From Uloborus plumipes (taxonomy: Eukaryota > Arthropoda > Arachnida > Araneae > Uloboridae), in the NCBI GenBank assembly GCA_038373865.1, contig JAXGGA010005164.1, forward strand, positions 16,670 to 80,669: a stretch of 64,000 bases of DNA, written 5' to 3'. The notes beneath the pieces were generated by a model, which saw only the letters and a program-made list of their open reading frames with translations, had not been told where the DNA came from and searched no databases. The position numbers and the translations under genes were made by a program. Below are positions 24,919 through 35,345 of this stretch, one piece after another. How positions within the stretch are numbered: the stretch's first letter is position 1; every line of letters begins with the position of its first letter.

Positions 24919-25146
24919 CCGTAAAGTCGGGTTACTTGGACCCACAAGGAGGTTACTTGAGCCCACAGTAAAGTGATAAAATCTGGGTTTGGTACTAGCA
25001 TTAGAGACTGCAGAGTGCTTCTACTTAGAGGAGAAACGAGGAACTACGTGCAAGTCTTCAACTAATAAGTACCAAACCTAGATTTTATCATTTTTCTGTA
25101 ATGGGCTCAAGTAACCCCCTAGGGTCCAAGTAACCCGACTTTACGG
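24919..25146. mobile_element. 228-bp inverted-repeat MITE with GTTACTTG motifs
   Basis: Arms are inverted copies with termini CCGTAAAGTCGGGTTACTTG at both ends, flanked by TA (24917-24918, 25147-25148). Each arm carries two spaced copies of GTTACTTGRRCCC (as GTTACTTGGACCC and GTTACTTGAGCCC). It is nested in the left end of the hAT element, splitting its ATCCGG repeat block. No coding. The superfamily is unassigned. Confidence 0.8.
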
Positions 25147-25974
25147 TATTGATGTGGGGAATATCCGGAATTGATGTGAGGGTTATCCGGTATGATGTGA
25201 GGACCTAATTAAATATTTTCTTTTTTACAAAAATCTTAGTTAAAAATTTCATTGTTTGATAAACCTTTTAGATGATGTAATTACTTTTCATCTTTCCTTT
25301 TTACCAATTTTTGCTTCTAAAACAAAAATTGTGTTATTCCTCCGACTGTGTACTGGACATGGAAGCATTCTGCATATTTGATTTTTCACAATTGCCAGAT
25401 AAGATATGATTGTCTTCAGCTTTTCAAAAATATTTTAGTTAAAATATTTAGAAAGAAAAGGCTACAAACCTTCAAGGATTAATGTGCGACAAAAGGTTGA
25501 AAAAAACTTACGATCATATCGTTAGTTCATAAAAATTAATCGCAGTAGCTTTTAATATAAATTCTCGAATTATTTTATTTATTGAATTCTTTTATTTTTA
25601 GTTTTTGTGCTTCTAACAAAAATTGCGATCTATTAACACCCAATGATGTTGTAATTAGATATTTTTTAATTTGCCACTATTATTGCTTTATTATAATTGA
25701 AAATAACATACACTAAATAACCTATCTAACATTGGCGAAAGTTTTCTTTTAGATAATGAAAACATCTGTCACCATGAATCGTCGCAACTTAAAACCAGGC
25801 TTTTTTTTTGAAAGAGTTTAAATGTGTGTAAAGAAATTTTGAATTTTGCACTTTGTTTCGTTCTTTCTTTTTGTAATACCTTCCTTTCAGAAAAAAAAAT
25901 TTCTCTGCTATTAGAATCTGTTCACGTCTGTCACGCAGCTCCGTAACTCCTCGAGAACATGTTGAGCATGACCC

Positions 25975-26162
25975 TCAATAACATTCAATTGAGTTTCGAT
26001 AACTCAAAGCTTTATAAACTCAAATATACCTTTATTTCAAAGTTTTCATTTGGTCCCAAATTCTTGAAAAGACTGTAGGAACTGCTTGTAACTCGAACTA
26101 TCAATAACTCTAAGCTTTTAACCGGTCCCTTGGGACTATGAGCTATTGAGACTTGACTGTAT
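25975..26162. mobile_element. Tigger/pogo-like terminal fragment
   Basis: Read inward from 26160 the text begins cagtcaagtctcaatagctc and then cccaagggaccgg. The 'cagt-aa-ctc-ataactc ... cccaagggacc' layout is characteristic of pogo/Tigger-type ends. Weaker inverted text (gagtttcgataactcaaa, ggtccca) lies at 25993-26060. No transposase. It lies within the hAT element. Confidence 0.4.
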
Positions 26163-26308
26163 TTAAGATGTTAATTTGCATCTTTAGAAAGTGTATTTTG
26201 TCTTTTAGAATTTAAGTAAAACTTTAAGTTAATTATTTAGATATAAGTTTATTAATTTATTTTTTAAAGTGAACATGTTTATAACAATTTTAAATAATGA
26301 TAATATAT

Positions 26309-27255
26309 CGGTCATTTCAGCGAAAATGGTACAAATCAGTCCCGATACTTCAGAATTTTGGGAATTAATTTTAATATTTACCATCAATTAATTATATTTT
26401 TTTTATTTGTTCTCCATCTAATTGTGTGTAACCAAGTATTACTTATTTAGGCATAAGCCATTTATAAAGGACCCCCCCCCCCCCAAAAAAAAAAAAAATC
26501 TTTGGCAAAAGAAGGAAAAAATGATCTGCCCCAGCTTCAAATTGCTAGGACTTAAAATGCAATTTAAGATTAAGCTGAAATGCAACAACAAAATCATTTG
26601 CAATGCACAGCACACAAAATGCTTCTGACACCCTTTCTGCTGATTTTTATGTATGTAAACAAAAAAATCTTGGAAAAACACCTATTTATCTTTGTTCTTA
26701 GATTTTTTTTATGTTTCAAACTGTCCACTCTGTTACAAGCCTTTCAGAAATAAAATAAGCAATTACATTCAATGTGATATTTTTTTTTAATAAGTACAAG
26801 TAATGTATCTGCTTTGATTGCTTTGATACATTGAATTATATAATCAGTAACTAAGATAAGCCTAAAATTCTTTGTTGATGATAGTTAATTTGCACTGGGA
26901 TGTCCACTCTGTTACAGTCGCATTAAGAGTGCAAAAAATATTTTTTCTTGAAATTGCAGACAGAATTAGTTTTAGGATGCTTAGTTCATTTTATACTTGT
27001 TCTGTAATTAACTTTTCTTTACGATTAGAAATATATTTTTCAAACCTCATTTGTCTCCTCTGTTACACAAAGTGGTCGAACTATTCAAAACCCTTAATGA
27101 ATGACTCATATATACAAGCCATTTACACTTTATAATGCACAAATAAACAGAGAATAATTTTTAAAACAATGATTAGTTGGCGAAAATTACTTCATTTGAT
27201 AAACTTAACTCGACAATTTCAGACATGATTTGTACCATTTTGGCTGGAATAACCC
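26309..27255. mobile_element. DNA transposon with TGTCCACTCTGTTAC motif array (family 2)
   Basis: Inverted termini are cGGTCATTTCAGCGAAAATG (left) and, inward, GGGTTATTCCAGCCAAAATG (right), followed by GTACAAATCA on both sides. Flanks are ATAT (26305-26308) and ATAA (27256-27259), consistent with a 4-bp duplication with one change. The internal motif TGTCCACTCTGTTAC occurs at 26722-26736 and 26901-26915, with TGTCTCCTCTGTTAC at 27052-27066. A (C)n(A)n tract lies at about 26470-26500. No transposase remains; the small frames (26422-26681, 26872-27135) have no known domain. It is nested in the hAT element, itself nested in the BEL element. Confidence 0.75.
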
Positions 27256-28392
27256 ATAAATATAACATTTGCATATCGGAATGTATCTTTATTTTTTCAA
27301 AATGAAGTTGAATTTCGAGGTGATCGTTTAAGAATTAGTTTATTAATTTGTTTTTAAAAAAGTGAATATGTTTAGCATGACCCTTAATGTATTTAAAATG
27401 ATAATTTACCACTTTTAAGAATGTGTATCTTAATTTTTTGGAACTAAAGTAAAATTTCAAGTTGATTATTTAAGTAAAGTTTACTCATTTGTTTTTTAAA
27501 AAATGAACAACTTTAGCATACCTCTTAAAAATATATTTAAACTGCTGATTTGAATCTTCAGAAAACATGTTCCTTTGTTTTTTGGAGTTATATAAAATTT
27601 TTAACTGACTATTTGAGTATAACTTTATTATTATTATTAACACACTGGTCCTGTTTTAATATTTTCTTCTTTAACTTGTATGTTAGAAAAATTACATGCA
27701 TATTATTCTTTAAAAAAAAGAATTTCAAAGCAAAACTTTGCTTTATATTATCGCAAAATTAGAAATAAGAAAATGTGTTACTTTGTAATGAAGTTCAAAT
27801 TCATAAAATTCTAATAAAATATGTATCAATTTGAAAAGAAAAAAAAAATGTTTATCTGAGCTTAGTTTTTTTTCCTTTTTTCTTTCTTTGTTTCTTTCTT
27901 TTTTTTTTTAATATTTATGAAATATTTAATAACTGTATCATTTACGTAGAAACCTATTGAAATGATATTGAAACAGAAAAGCTTTAAAATTTAAACTAAG
28001 AATAATTAAAAGTTTAAACTTTGAGTATATACAGAAATATTTAATTCAATCTTTTAAATTTTCGTCTATTTTGATAAAAATACATAATTTAGAAAGAAAT
28101 CACAATATGCTAGTGTTTCATTTCATATGTAGCGCTACTCCTGTACAAATAACATAGAGGCTTTAAAAATTAATTTAAATGTATTTAACATGTTCTTAAA
28201 GAAATTATGCGAGAAACAACTTTGATTTATTGTTTTGAAGCTGCATTAGATAAAAATAAGCGAACATGCAATGTAATTGTTATGCCGGATATCCGCAGGA
28301 TATCCGGCCGGATATCCGATATCCGGCGTGTGATGAGCCACCGGATATCCGATATCCGGTATCCGGCGAAATCACTATCCGGTCCATCCCTA

Positions 28393-29382
28393 GTTTCAAT
28401 TGCCATAATTGTTGCATCAATATTTTTGCTTTAGCCACAACACAGCCGATTAACCCCATAGGGTCAAATATTCGTGCAATTGTGGACAACACTGTTCTTT
28501 TGGTGTATGTAATATCTAAATTTACTGTAATTCGAAATGAAAAAACAGTCTTGCAGTGGTTGCCTTATCACGCCTAACGTTTTTGTTTCACCTAGACTAG
28601 AAAAGTCATAGTCTTCTGAATTTGGTGAAAGCTCTGGATGGTTTCCAAACCACTTGTGCAGCCTCATTCCTGCCTTCTCCAAAATTGAAATTAATTGGTG
28701 CTGTAATTCTTTTGCTTCTAACAATGTAGCTCCGCCACACAGCGCATCGTCCATGTAGAAAGAGCCGCGTAAAACGGGTGCTGCTAAAGGAAAATTTTCT
28801 CCCTCATCTACAGATAATTGCTGTAAGGTTTTCATAGCGAGGAAAGGAGCAGACACTGTGCCGTAGGTAACTGTCTTAAGCTCCAGGGTTTTTATTGGTC
28901 CATTTGCATAGTCCCTCCACAAAATTCTTTGCAGACTATGTTGATTTTCGTTAATTAATATTTGGCGATACATCATAGCTACGTCTGCTGTCATCGCATA
29001 AATATGCTTTCTAAACTTAAGCATAATTGTAAACAAGTCATCTTGTATCACTCCCCCCTTATACTGAATGGAGTTGAGGGAAATGCCATTAGAGGTAGGA
29101 CTGGAACCGTTAAACACTACCCGTAGCTTAGTTGTAGTCTTATCGGGTCGATATACTCCATGGTGAGGCATATAGTAAACATTTTTTGGAATGTCATTGT
29201 CCGAAATCACTCTCAAGTGACCGAGTTTATCATATTCATTAATAAAGTCTTTATACAATTTGAAATATTCCGTATCTCGGGAAAACCTTTTCCACAACGA
29301 ATTCAGTTGTCTGAGAGCAACATCCTTGATTCCCCTAAACACGAAGGGTCACATTTAAAGGGTATTGAAACAACGTATCTAC
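28393..29382 (-). pseudogene. BEL/Pao reverse transcriptase segment of pol
   Basis: Counted from the codon at 29342 (GTG in the sequence, not a real start), the frame shows the Pao RT core: YMPHHGVYRPDKTTTKLRVV (57-76), motif A TADVAMMYRQI (D120) and the catalytic box FYMDDALCG (D198, D199). A frameshift near 29325 separates it from the upstream frame that enters from the hAT junction; another near 28545 moves the reading to a frame continuing TVLSTIARIFDPMGLIG, the conserved link between RT and RNase H. The segment is bounded by the two hAT insertions. Confidence 0.88.
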
Positions 29383-29548
29383 CAGTGGTCGGAAGTAGCG
29401 CGCTACAAGTAGCGAAACTACTGTAGTAGCTACATTTTTTAGTAGTTTGTAGTGTAGCGCACTACTTTTTAAAAAAAGTAGTGTAGTGAGTAGCGCGATA
29501 CAAAAATGTTGTAGTTTGTAGCGATTTCATAAAACTACTTTCTAATGG

Positions 29549-29551
<3 letters not shown>

Positions 29552-29596
<45 letters not shown>
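29552..29596. repeat. Poly-A run, 45 bases
   Basis: An uninterrupted run of A inside the hAT element, with no feature upstream that would make it a retroposon tail. Slippage-prone; its length may be inexact in the assembly. Confidence 0.9.
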
Positions 29597-29598
<2 letters not shown>

Positions 29599-29830
29599 TT
29601 CAATCGCGTCTGACTGGCGCATATCGTACACGATTTCCTTTGCGAAAGCAGTGAGAAAAATGAATCATACAAATTCGAGCTGACCTCAGGCATATCATTT
29701 TGACGCCATACGTTCTATATGTTAGACGGCATTGGTTTCTTTGGCGTCACCATTTTCATATTCCGCCAATATTTGCATTGAATATAGTGTATGGATGAGG
29801 AAGGAAAATTTATGAATGAGCGATAACTGA

Positions 29831-30073
29831 GTGTTAGTGTTTTATAGCAGCCGAGAATGTCATGTAAATGAATGCTTTAGCGCTCAATGCTCAATTGGAT
29901 TATTGTTCCAATGTCCACCAAACATGGCAGCAATTTTAATAGAAAAGGATACAAATTTGATAGAAGATGACAATATCGAGCTGCCCTGGCCGGCGTATAA
30001 TAAATACTTCACAGTTATTGAAATGAGTTTCGTGCAAACTTTGCACTTTGAACAAAAAACTTTCTGTTTCTAA
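29831..30073 (+). pseudogene. Possible hAT transposase N-terminal remnant
   Basis: The 80-aa frame contains ELPWPAYNKYFTVIE, which resembles the W--Y--YF start seen just ahead of the BED-type zinc finger in hAT transposases. The Cys/His residues that should follow are not in register and the frame stops soon after. The position inside a hAT element is the main support. It could equally be a chance frame. Confidence 0.25.
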
Positions 30074-30424
30074 GTCATCCGCATACAATTTAAAACTGCA
30101 TATTGAAGTAAGTTAAGCATTCTTAGTTATGTTTCACACTTCAGATAGCTTATTTATTAATATTTCATAATGAATACTAGTACCGTTTAGTATGTTTTTC
30201 ATATTTCTTTAGTTTTGCTTCTTTAGTGATGGAGTATTGAAAAATATTAAAATAATAAAAATCAATTATTAAACATTTTTGACATCATTTGACACAATTG
30301 GAAAAACGTTTTCATTTCATTTTATCGGTGGCGTATTAATAGGGATGGTGTTCAGACCGAGACCCAACCCCCCTTGCGTAGCCAGGACTCACGTTAGGGG
30401 GGTGCAAGCAGTAGCACCCCAATA

Positions 30425-30444
30425 GGAGGTCACTGTCACCTCCC
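30425..30444. promoter_or_regulatory. AGGTCA inverted-repeat-3 palindrome (imperfect)
   Basis: ggaggtcactgtcacctccc: AGGTCA and a one-mismatch TGACCT half-site (GTCACCT) spaced by three bases. This is the nuclear-receptor IR-3 layout. It sits near the left end of the nested hAT MITE. Function is inferred from the motif only. Confidence 0.35.
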
Positions 30445-31001
30445 AAAAAGTTCTTATCCGATACAAATTGGCTGAAGAAATTTGAAAACAGTGAGACAGT
30501 ATTGTAAGGCTGAACTTCATTTTATTTTATTTTTTTTCTTTAATTAATTAATTTATTTATTTTTGTGATGCCTCACGTCTCTTTTGGTAGACATAGATAA
30601 GAATGCATTTTTTTAATCATTCAGTAAAGTTCTGAGTTTCATTCGGTAAATTTAAAATTTTCTCCTCAAAAACAGGCAAGCTTATAATATTTCACCCTAA
30701 AATTTTTATTCTTCGCATACTCAGATTAAAAAAGTTGTTTTCATGCTAAAAGACAAATTTGGGTTTGGTACAAGGATCCGTGTTAGGTAAAGAATGAAGC
30801 CGATTTTCTGATATGGCGCCAAGGACTTAAAACTTATTGGTGGGAGAGGAGGCGAAGGGGGGGGGGGGGAGACTCTCAATGACCGAATGAAATTCCAAAT
30901 TTCACCGAGTAATAAAATACGAACTTATTTGTCTGCACCAGAATGCTACAATGAAAAGCAGGAAAGGGGACAAAATCGTTTGTCAAAAAAATAAATAAAA
31001 T

Positions 31002-31022
31002 GGGAGGTCACAGTGACCTCCC
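31002..31022. promoter_or_regulatory. AGGTCA inverted-repeat-3 palindrome (perfect)
   Basis: A perfect palindrome, AGGTCAcagTGACCT with GG/CC extensions, the textbook IR-3 nuclear-receptor site. It lies near the right end of the nested hAT MITE. Whether any host receptor binds it is unknown. Confidence 0.4.
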
Positions 31023-31291
31023 ATTGACTCTGATCTAGGGGGGTGCAGCTGCACCCCCCTAGCTACGCCCTTGCCAACCCCCTTGAAGCTCAAAATTAAA
31101 TTCCTACAATAAAAATTCAATTTTTTTTCTCATATGTTTTTGAAAAGTAGCGAAGTAGCGACTACTTTTCAAAAGTAGTGTAGCGCGCTACATTAAAAAA
31201 AAAGTAGTTGTAGCTGTAGTTAACTACATTTATAAGAAAGTAGTTGTAGTTGTAGTTCGCTACAAAAAAAATGTAGTTTTTCCAACCACTG

Positions 31292-33343
31292 GTATCTACC
31301 CTCATTATTCCTGAAATGAGTTTTTGCAAAATGTTCCTCACAGACAGCAGTTTCTTTACTCGCAGGTACCTCTACTTCTAAATTTTCTACCTCCCAGAAT
31401 CTCTGTAACGTTTTATTTAAATCGTCCTCTACAGCTAACGCACAATGCACTTTTGCTTCACTTATATTATTTATAGTGCCGGTCGCAATGTAACCGAGCA
31501 CCGAATTTTGTAACATTAATTGAGACCCTGGTATATATATTTTTTCCGATTTTAATAACTCATAGAAAATTTCTCCACCAAGCAAAGCATCCACCCTCCC
31601 CGGAATAAAGAAAGTTTCGTCCGCTAACTGAATCATATTTGGAAGTTCAACACCAACATTTAGAATCGTTGATGGTGTGAATTCTATTATTCTTTTCACA
31701 ACAAGCATCGTTAATTCTTTCTCAAAACTCCCATCTCTATTTGTTATAGAAGTCTTAACACAACGCGTAATATTTAACTTAGAATCATCCAAGCCGGAAA
31801 TTACTGCGTTAAATCTCGCAGTATTTAAGTCTAATCTATCGCAACAATCCTTTTCAATCAAACATGTCTGTGATCCTGCATCGAGAATGCATCTAATTTC
31901 TACATATCTATCATATTTATTTTTAATGAAACACTTCGCAGTGGATAAAAGAACGTGTCTTTTATTTTTGTTACTGTTTCCCACACTAGTGGCGACGAAA
32001 GACTGGGGACTTATTTCATTTTCTCTCTGAACGCAACCTGCAAAAGACTGTGTCTGTTGACCTTGATTAGTTTCGTTCGAATTCGCCGACTCCGTTATTG
32101 CCATCCCCCCTCCTCTACTAGAAAACACCCTTGCATTTATATTCAATCCCGACCCATTGCTGTTACTTTCCGTCTGGGAAGATGAATAATTTGTTGTTGG
32201 AAAATGGATTAATTTATTGTGAGCCTTGCCGCAAAAGCACAGTTTATATTTACATTTGCTGACACGGCAATTAGGAGCCAAGCACTTGAAGCAAAATTTA
32301 TTTTGTTTCACTACATCTACCCGTTCATTAACAGAAAGATTTTTGAATTTAGGGCATAAATATAACGGGTGATCTACATTTGTTTGACAAAGAATACACT
32401 TAGCGTTTTTTATCTCAGACAAAAACACATTTTTTTCGTAGGACGAATGGCGCCCTTTTCGTGGGGAATATACTTCCGCTTTTGTTTTTCCTCTCGAAGA
32501 AATATATAAATCTAATTCTCTCCCAAGATCTAGCGGCTTTAAAAATGACTCACCTTGTTTTACTGCAATATGAGTCATTAATTCGCGGTCAAGTGAATTG
32601 AATATTCTATCTGAAATAACTAACTCACAGAGTGATTGAAAATCACTCACTCCCCGAATTTGTAAATAATATTCATACATGGCACTTAACTTAGAAGCAT
32701 ACTGTACAAAGGTTTCTGAATGCAATTTTTGTAATTTATTAAAATTTAAATAACAATCACGTGGTGTTGGCTGATATTGTTTCAAAATTAACTCTTTAAG
32801 TTTTTCGTAATCACATAGTTCTTCCTGTTTCACATATGCGATTAAATTACTCACTTTTTCACCCAACAATGTTAAAAGAATTTCCGATTTAAATTTTTCA
32901 GGCACGCACTTTGTTTTAAATGCCTTTTCAAGGGATTGAAAAAAAAGATTAAATGACTCTGATCTCGTTGGTACAGCTATTGTTAGAGTCCGTACGCTTT
33001 TTATTAAATTTTCTAAGCTCTCTGTACCCTCTGATTCTGCATTAATTATCGCTTTGGGATTCTCCTGCCTAATCTCTTTCTGAACTTTGGCGAGCTCGAG
33101 TTGTTTTTCCAATTGCAATAATTTAATTTGCTCAAGTTTTAACTCTTCGTTCAGAGTCTGGTTTTTTCTGTCTTCAATTACCTCATTTATTACACCTTTC
33201 ACTGCATCTAAGTCATTTTTGTAAATATCACTATTCTCAATTAAACTCATTATTTCTGGTTTCTTTGCCCTTTCAGGCACATCTAACCCTAACTCTTCAG
33301 CGACGAATTTTAACTCGTCTTTTTTAAGTTTCGAAACTGACAT
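31292..33343 (-). pseudogene. BEL/Pao gag-protease segment
   Basis: The frame starts at the ATG ending at 33343, about 185 bp inside the 5' LTR, and stays open for about 683 codons to the hAT junction; the 24 codons beyond it are hAT sequence. Visible parts: SAP-like N terminus (about 4-36), Lys/Glu-rich coiled coil (about 58-93), capsid-like region (about 110-290), Cys/His zinc-knuckle block (CILCQ-- at 316, CFKC-- and CFCGKAH to about 377) and aspartic protease with ILDAGSQTCLI (486-496, catalytic D488) and DALLGG (585-590). It is one gag-pro-pol frame, typical for BEL/Pao, and is cut from RT by the hAT insertion. Confidence 0.9.
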
Positions 33344-33495
33344 TTTTTATCAATAAAAAAAGGGAAATTGCTCTCACCTCTGAATCCGAAGTACTTCACA
33401 ACGGTCAATTCGTAATTTCCTCACCAGTTTTAGCACATATAGTTCGCAGAACACGAGTAATCCAAGTTTTGCACATTCACACAACACCATAGGTC

Positions 33496-33527
33496 CATGG
33501 TTAATCTCCGGTTGGTCGGACCACTAA
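33496..33527 (-). promoter_or_regulatory. BEL/Pao primer-binding site region
   Basis: Immediately inside the 5' LTR the minus strand reads ttag then TGGTCCGACCAACCGG. A TGG start a few bases after the LTR is the usual layout of a tRNA primer-binding site. I cannot name the tRNA without comparing tRNA 3' ends. Confidence 0.45.
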
Positions 33528-33733
33528 TGTCGAGGCAACTCTCAATTCAATAAACACAAATTCGGAAAAATGGACTGTAATTTAAACTCTTTATTTGTTT
33601 CTCATTATTTTTGCACACCGAGCACGGCAACGCATCCGTCCCGTAGCTCGCTCAGTTGCACACTACTCGTTTCTCGACCTAATCACACATTTTCTTTTCT
33701 GCGCGGCGCGGAGTCCGAACACAGGCGCGAACA
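33528..33733 (-). repeat. BEL/Pao 5' LTR
   Basis: Matches the 3' LTR at 22133-22337 with about ten substitutions. The differences include caattc versus cagttc, cacaccg versus cacaacg, gcatccg versus gcttccg and cactactcg versus cactgctcg. It is followed on the plus strand by AGTAT, which completes the target duplication. Transcription would run leftward. Confidence 0.92.
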
Positions 33734-33738
33734 AGTAT

Positions 33739-34949
33739 ATTGTATTGTTTTGTATATTATTTGCAATTTTTTCTAGTATCAAAGCTATGATATATTAATA
33801 TTTAATTAGTTCTGTGGCTCAGAATCATATTAACGTAAGTGCATTTCCGTTAATTTTCAGGAGAGTGCAAACATGCTTGTTCGATGCATAAAAGGATGGG
33901 ATTCGCGCTATTTTAACGCAGCTAAATAACTATGATTTTTTTTTCTTTTATGTTGTAAGATTTTCATGGCTCGATGCGGAAAAATATCCTACATACAATA
34001 TAGTAATAAAGTAAAAATAGCCATTTTTAAACTCAAGCTAGTCTGATTCTGAAGTACAGAGTTAAGACTGTTTTTTTTTTACAATTATGGTATTTTTAAA
34101 ACTATGCTTCTTATCACAACCTGTTGGGGAGTGATTCCATCGGGAGTCAACTGGAAAAAAATTGGAATAAAAAAGCGTTTCACCTTCAAGTTAACGCGTT
34201 GAACAATTGATCTAGAATGAAGCCTTAATGAAGGCTTAACAAGCTTTTAATTGAAACATTGATTCAATCCCTCTTGAGAGTATGATACTTTTTTTTTCTG
34301 ATGGCTGGCAAAAGCTACATTTTGTTGTTGAATAACGTAAGCTTATAATGTTGAAGTTTACAATGCCGCATTAATAAATTGAACTCTATTAACTGCAACA
34401 GTTATCGATCTTTTGTTTTAATATACCTTCAACATTGTAAGCTGATATTATTTAATCAAATACATGGATTTTGTCGGCCGGTCTCGCGACTGACATTTTA
34501 AAACATATTTTAATTTTTATGACTTAAATTTCTTGTTATTAGAACTTCGTTTTATCAGTGCATACATAATGGCAACACTTCCAGCAAAAGTTTCCTTTTA
34601 ACTCTTTTTCTTTTTTTATCGTATTTTTAAGGGGAAAAGCGTATTGCTGAAAATAAAAAAAAAATAAAAATTAAAAATAAATAAAAAAGTAACTTAAATA
34701 AATTGATAAAAATAAAGTATTTAAAATAAAGGTAAATTGCTACAGCCTCACAACAAATGAAGCTTTTATTTTCTAAGAGTAAACAATTTCATTCTGCGAA
34801 CTCATACGAGTACATTTTTGTGCTATGCGGGATTACATTTTTATACGACAATTTGTTTCACAAAGTGAAGGTTACAAATCATAGCAAGAGTTTACAAAGT
34901 ATATTTATTTTGTCAGAAAGAATATGAGATCAGCTTAAGGTAATTTTCT
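33739..34949. other. No gene or element recognised
   Basis: AT-rich DNA with A-rich low complexity at about 34645-34690. No supported frames. The last 150 bp or so may be alignable with 63100-63270 as a weak leftward extension of similarity island c. Confidence 0.45.
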
Positions 34950-35345
34950 CAACACTCCAAGCATGAAAAAAAAATTGAAGCGAAACTTCAACAACCGACA
35001 AGAAAGAAGTTACAAAACTCCCATCATTATCTCCACAGCTGCTGGGGAAACAGTTATTTCACAGACATCAAATTTAATTCCCCAGGCATCAACACACGAG
35101 CAGCGTGCAAGCGGCAAATAGATCGGAGACTTTATTTAAAACGAGATTGTCTGACGCAGAGGCCGCGAGACGGTAAAGGGTATGGTAGTTTAAATGTAAG
35201 TGAGCGGGATTTGCATATTTGCATCTAGAGTTATAAATTGCGATATGCACTTTATTAATGTTAGAAAAATAGCATCTGGATGGATTCGGGAACTTAATCA
35301 ACGGTTGGTTTCTTGGGAGAAAAATGATAGGATTTCCGGTCATTG
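34950..35345 (+). repeat. Similarity island c, copy 1
   Basis: This segment closely resembles 63275-63640 in the same orientation. The best-matched part is 34990-35090, where catcattatctc-acagctg, cagttatttcacag and catcaaatttaattcccc are shared; later tttgcatctag, tataaatt and gaacttaatc also match. On the minus strand both copies keep a 28-codon frame ending at an equivalent stop (35010-35096 here: CVDAWGIKFDVCEITVSP then 10 more residues), but base changes show no third-position bias. It may be a conserved non-coding element, a small exon or an old repeat. Confidence 0.6.

Larger units (their letters stand above)
24765..28392. mobile_element. Non-autonomous hAT element (3.6 kb) with ATCCGG subterminal repeats
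   Basis: The element interrupts BEL pol and is flanked by the 8-bp duplication GTTTCAAT (24757-24764, 28393-28400), the hAT hallmark. Termini are TAGGGATGTACCGG (left) and, inward from the right, TAGGGATGGACCGG. Many ATCCGG/CCGGAT hexamers crowd the first 170 bp and the last 110 bp, probable transposase-binding repeats. No hAT transposase is recognisable. It carries three further insertions or fragments: an inverted-repeat MITE (24919-25146), a Tigger-like fragment (about 25975-26162) and a motif-array transposon (26309-27255). Homopolymer runs lie near 26470-26500 and 27838-27912. Confidence 0.88.
30372..31073. mobile_element. Nested hAT-type MITE, 702 bp
   Basis: The right end, read inward, is CAAGGGCGTAGCTAGGGGGG; the left is ccttGCGTAGCCAGGACTCA. 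Both match the common hAT-type terminus CA-GGGCGTAGC-AGG. The 8-bp text CCAACCCC flanks it (30364-30371, 31074-31081). It carries an IR-3 AGGTCA palindrome near each end (30425-30444, 31002-31022) and G/C homopolymers near 30858. No coding. It sits inside the hAT element at 29383-31291, itself inside BEL. Confidence 0.75.
29383..31291. mobile_element. hAT element (1.9 kb) inserted in BEL pol
   Basis: Flanked by the 8-bp duplication GTATCTAC (29375-29382, 31292-31299). Termini are CAGTGGTCGGAAGTAG (left) and, inward, CAGTGGTTGGAAAAAC (right), matching the CAGNG start of hAT ends. Subterminal blocks repeat GTAGCGCGCTAC and AAGTAGT at both ends. A 45-base poly-A run lies at 29552-29596. A further hAT-type MITE is nested at 30372-31073. 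No complete transposase is present. Confidence 0.9.
22133..33733 (-). mobile_element. BEL/Pao LTR retrotransposon, minus strand, interrupted
   Basis: LTRs of 206 bp (33528-33733, 5') and 205 bp (22133-22337, 3') bound a gag-protease-RT-RNase H-integrase region on the minus strand, the gene order of BEL/Pao elements. The whole is flanked by the 5-bp duplication AGTAT (22128-22132, 33734-33738). Two hAT insertions (24765-28392 and 29383-31291) interrupt pol; without them and one copy of each duplication the element would be about 6 kb, normal for the family. Pol also has one in-frame TAG and at least two frameshifts, so the copy is dead. The LTRs differ by about ten substitutions plus one single-base length difference. 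Confidence 0.93.
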
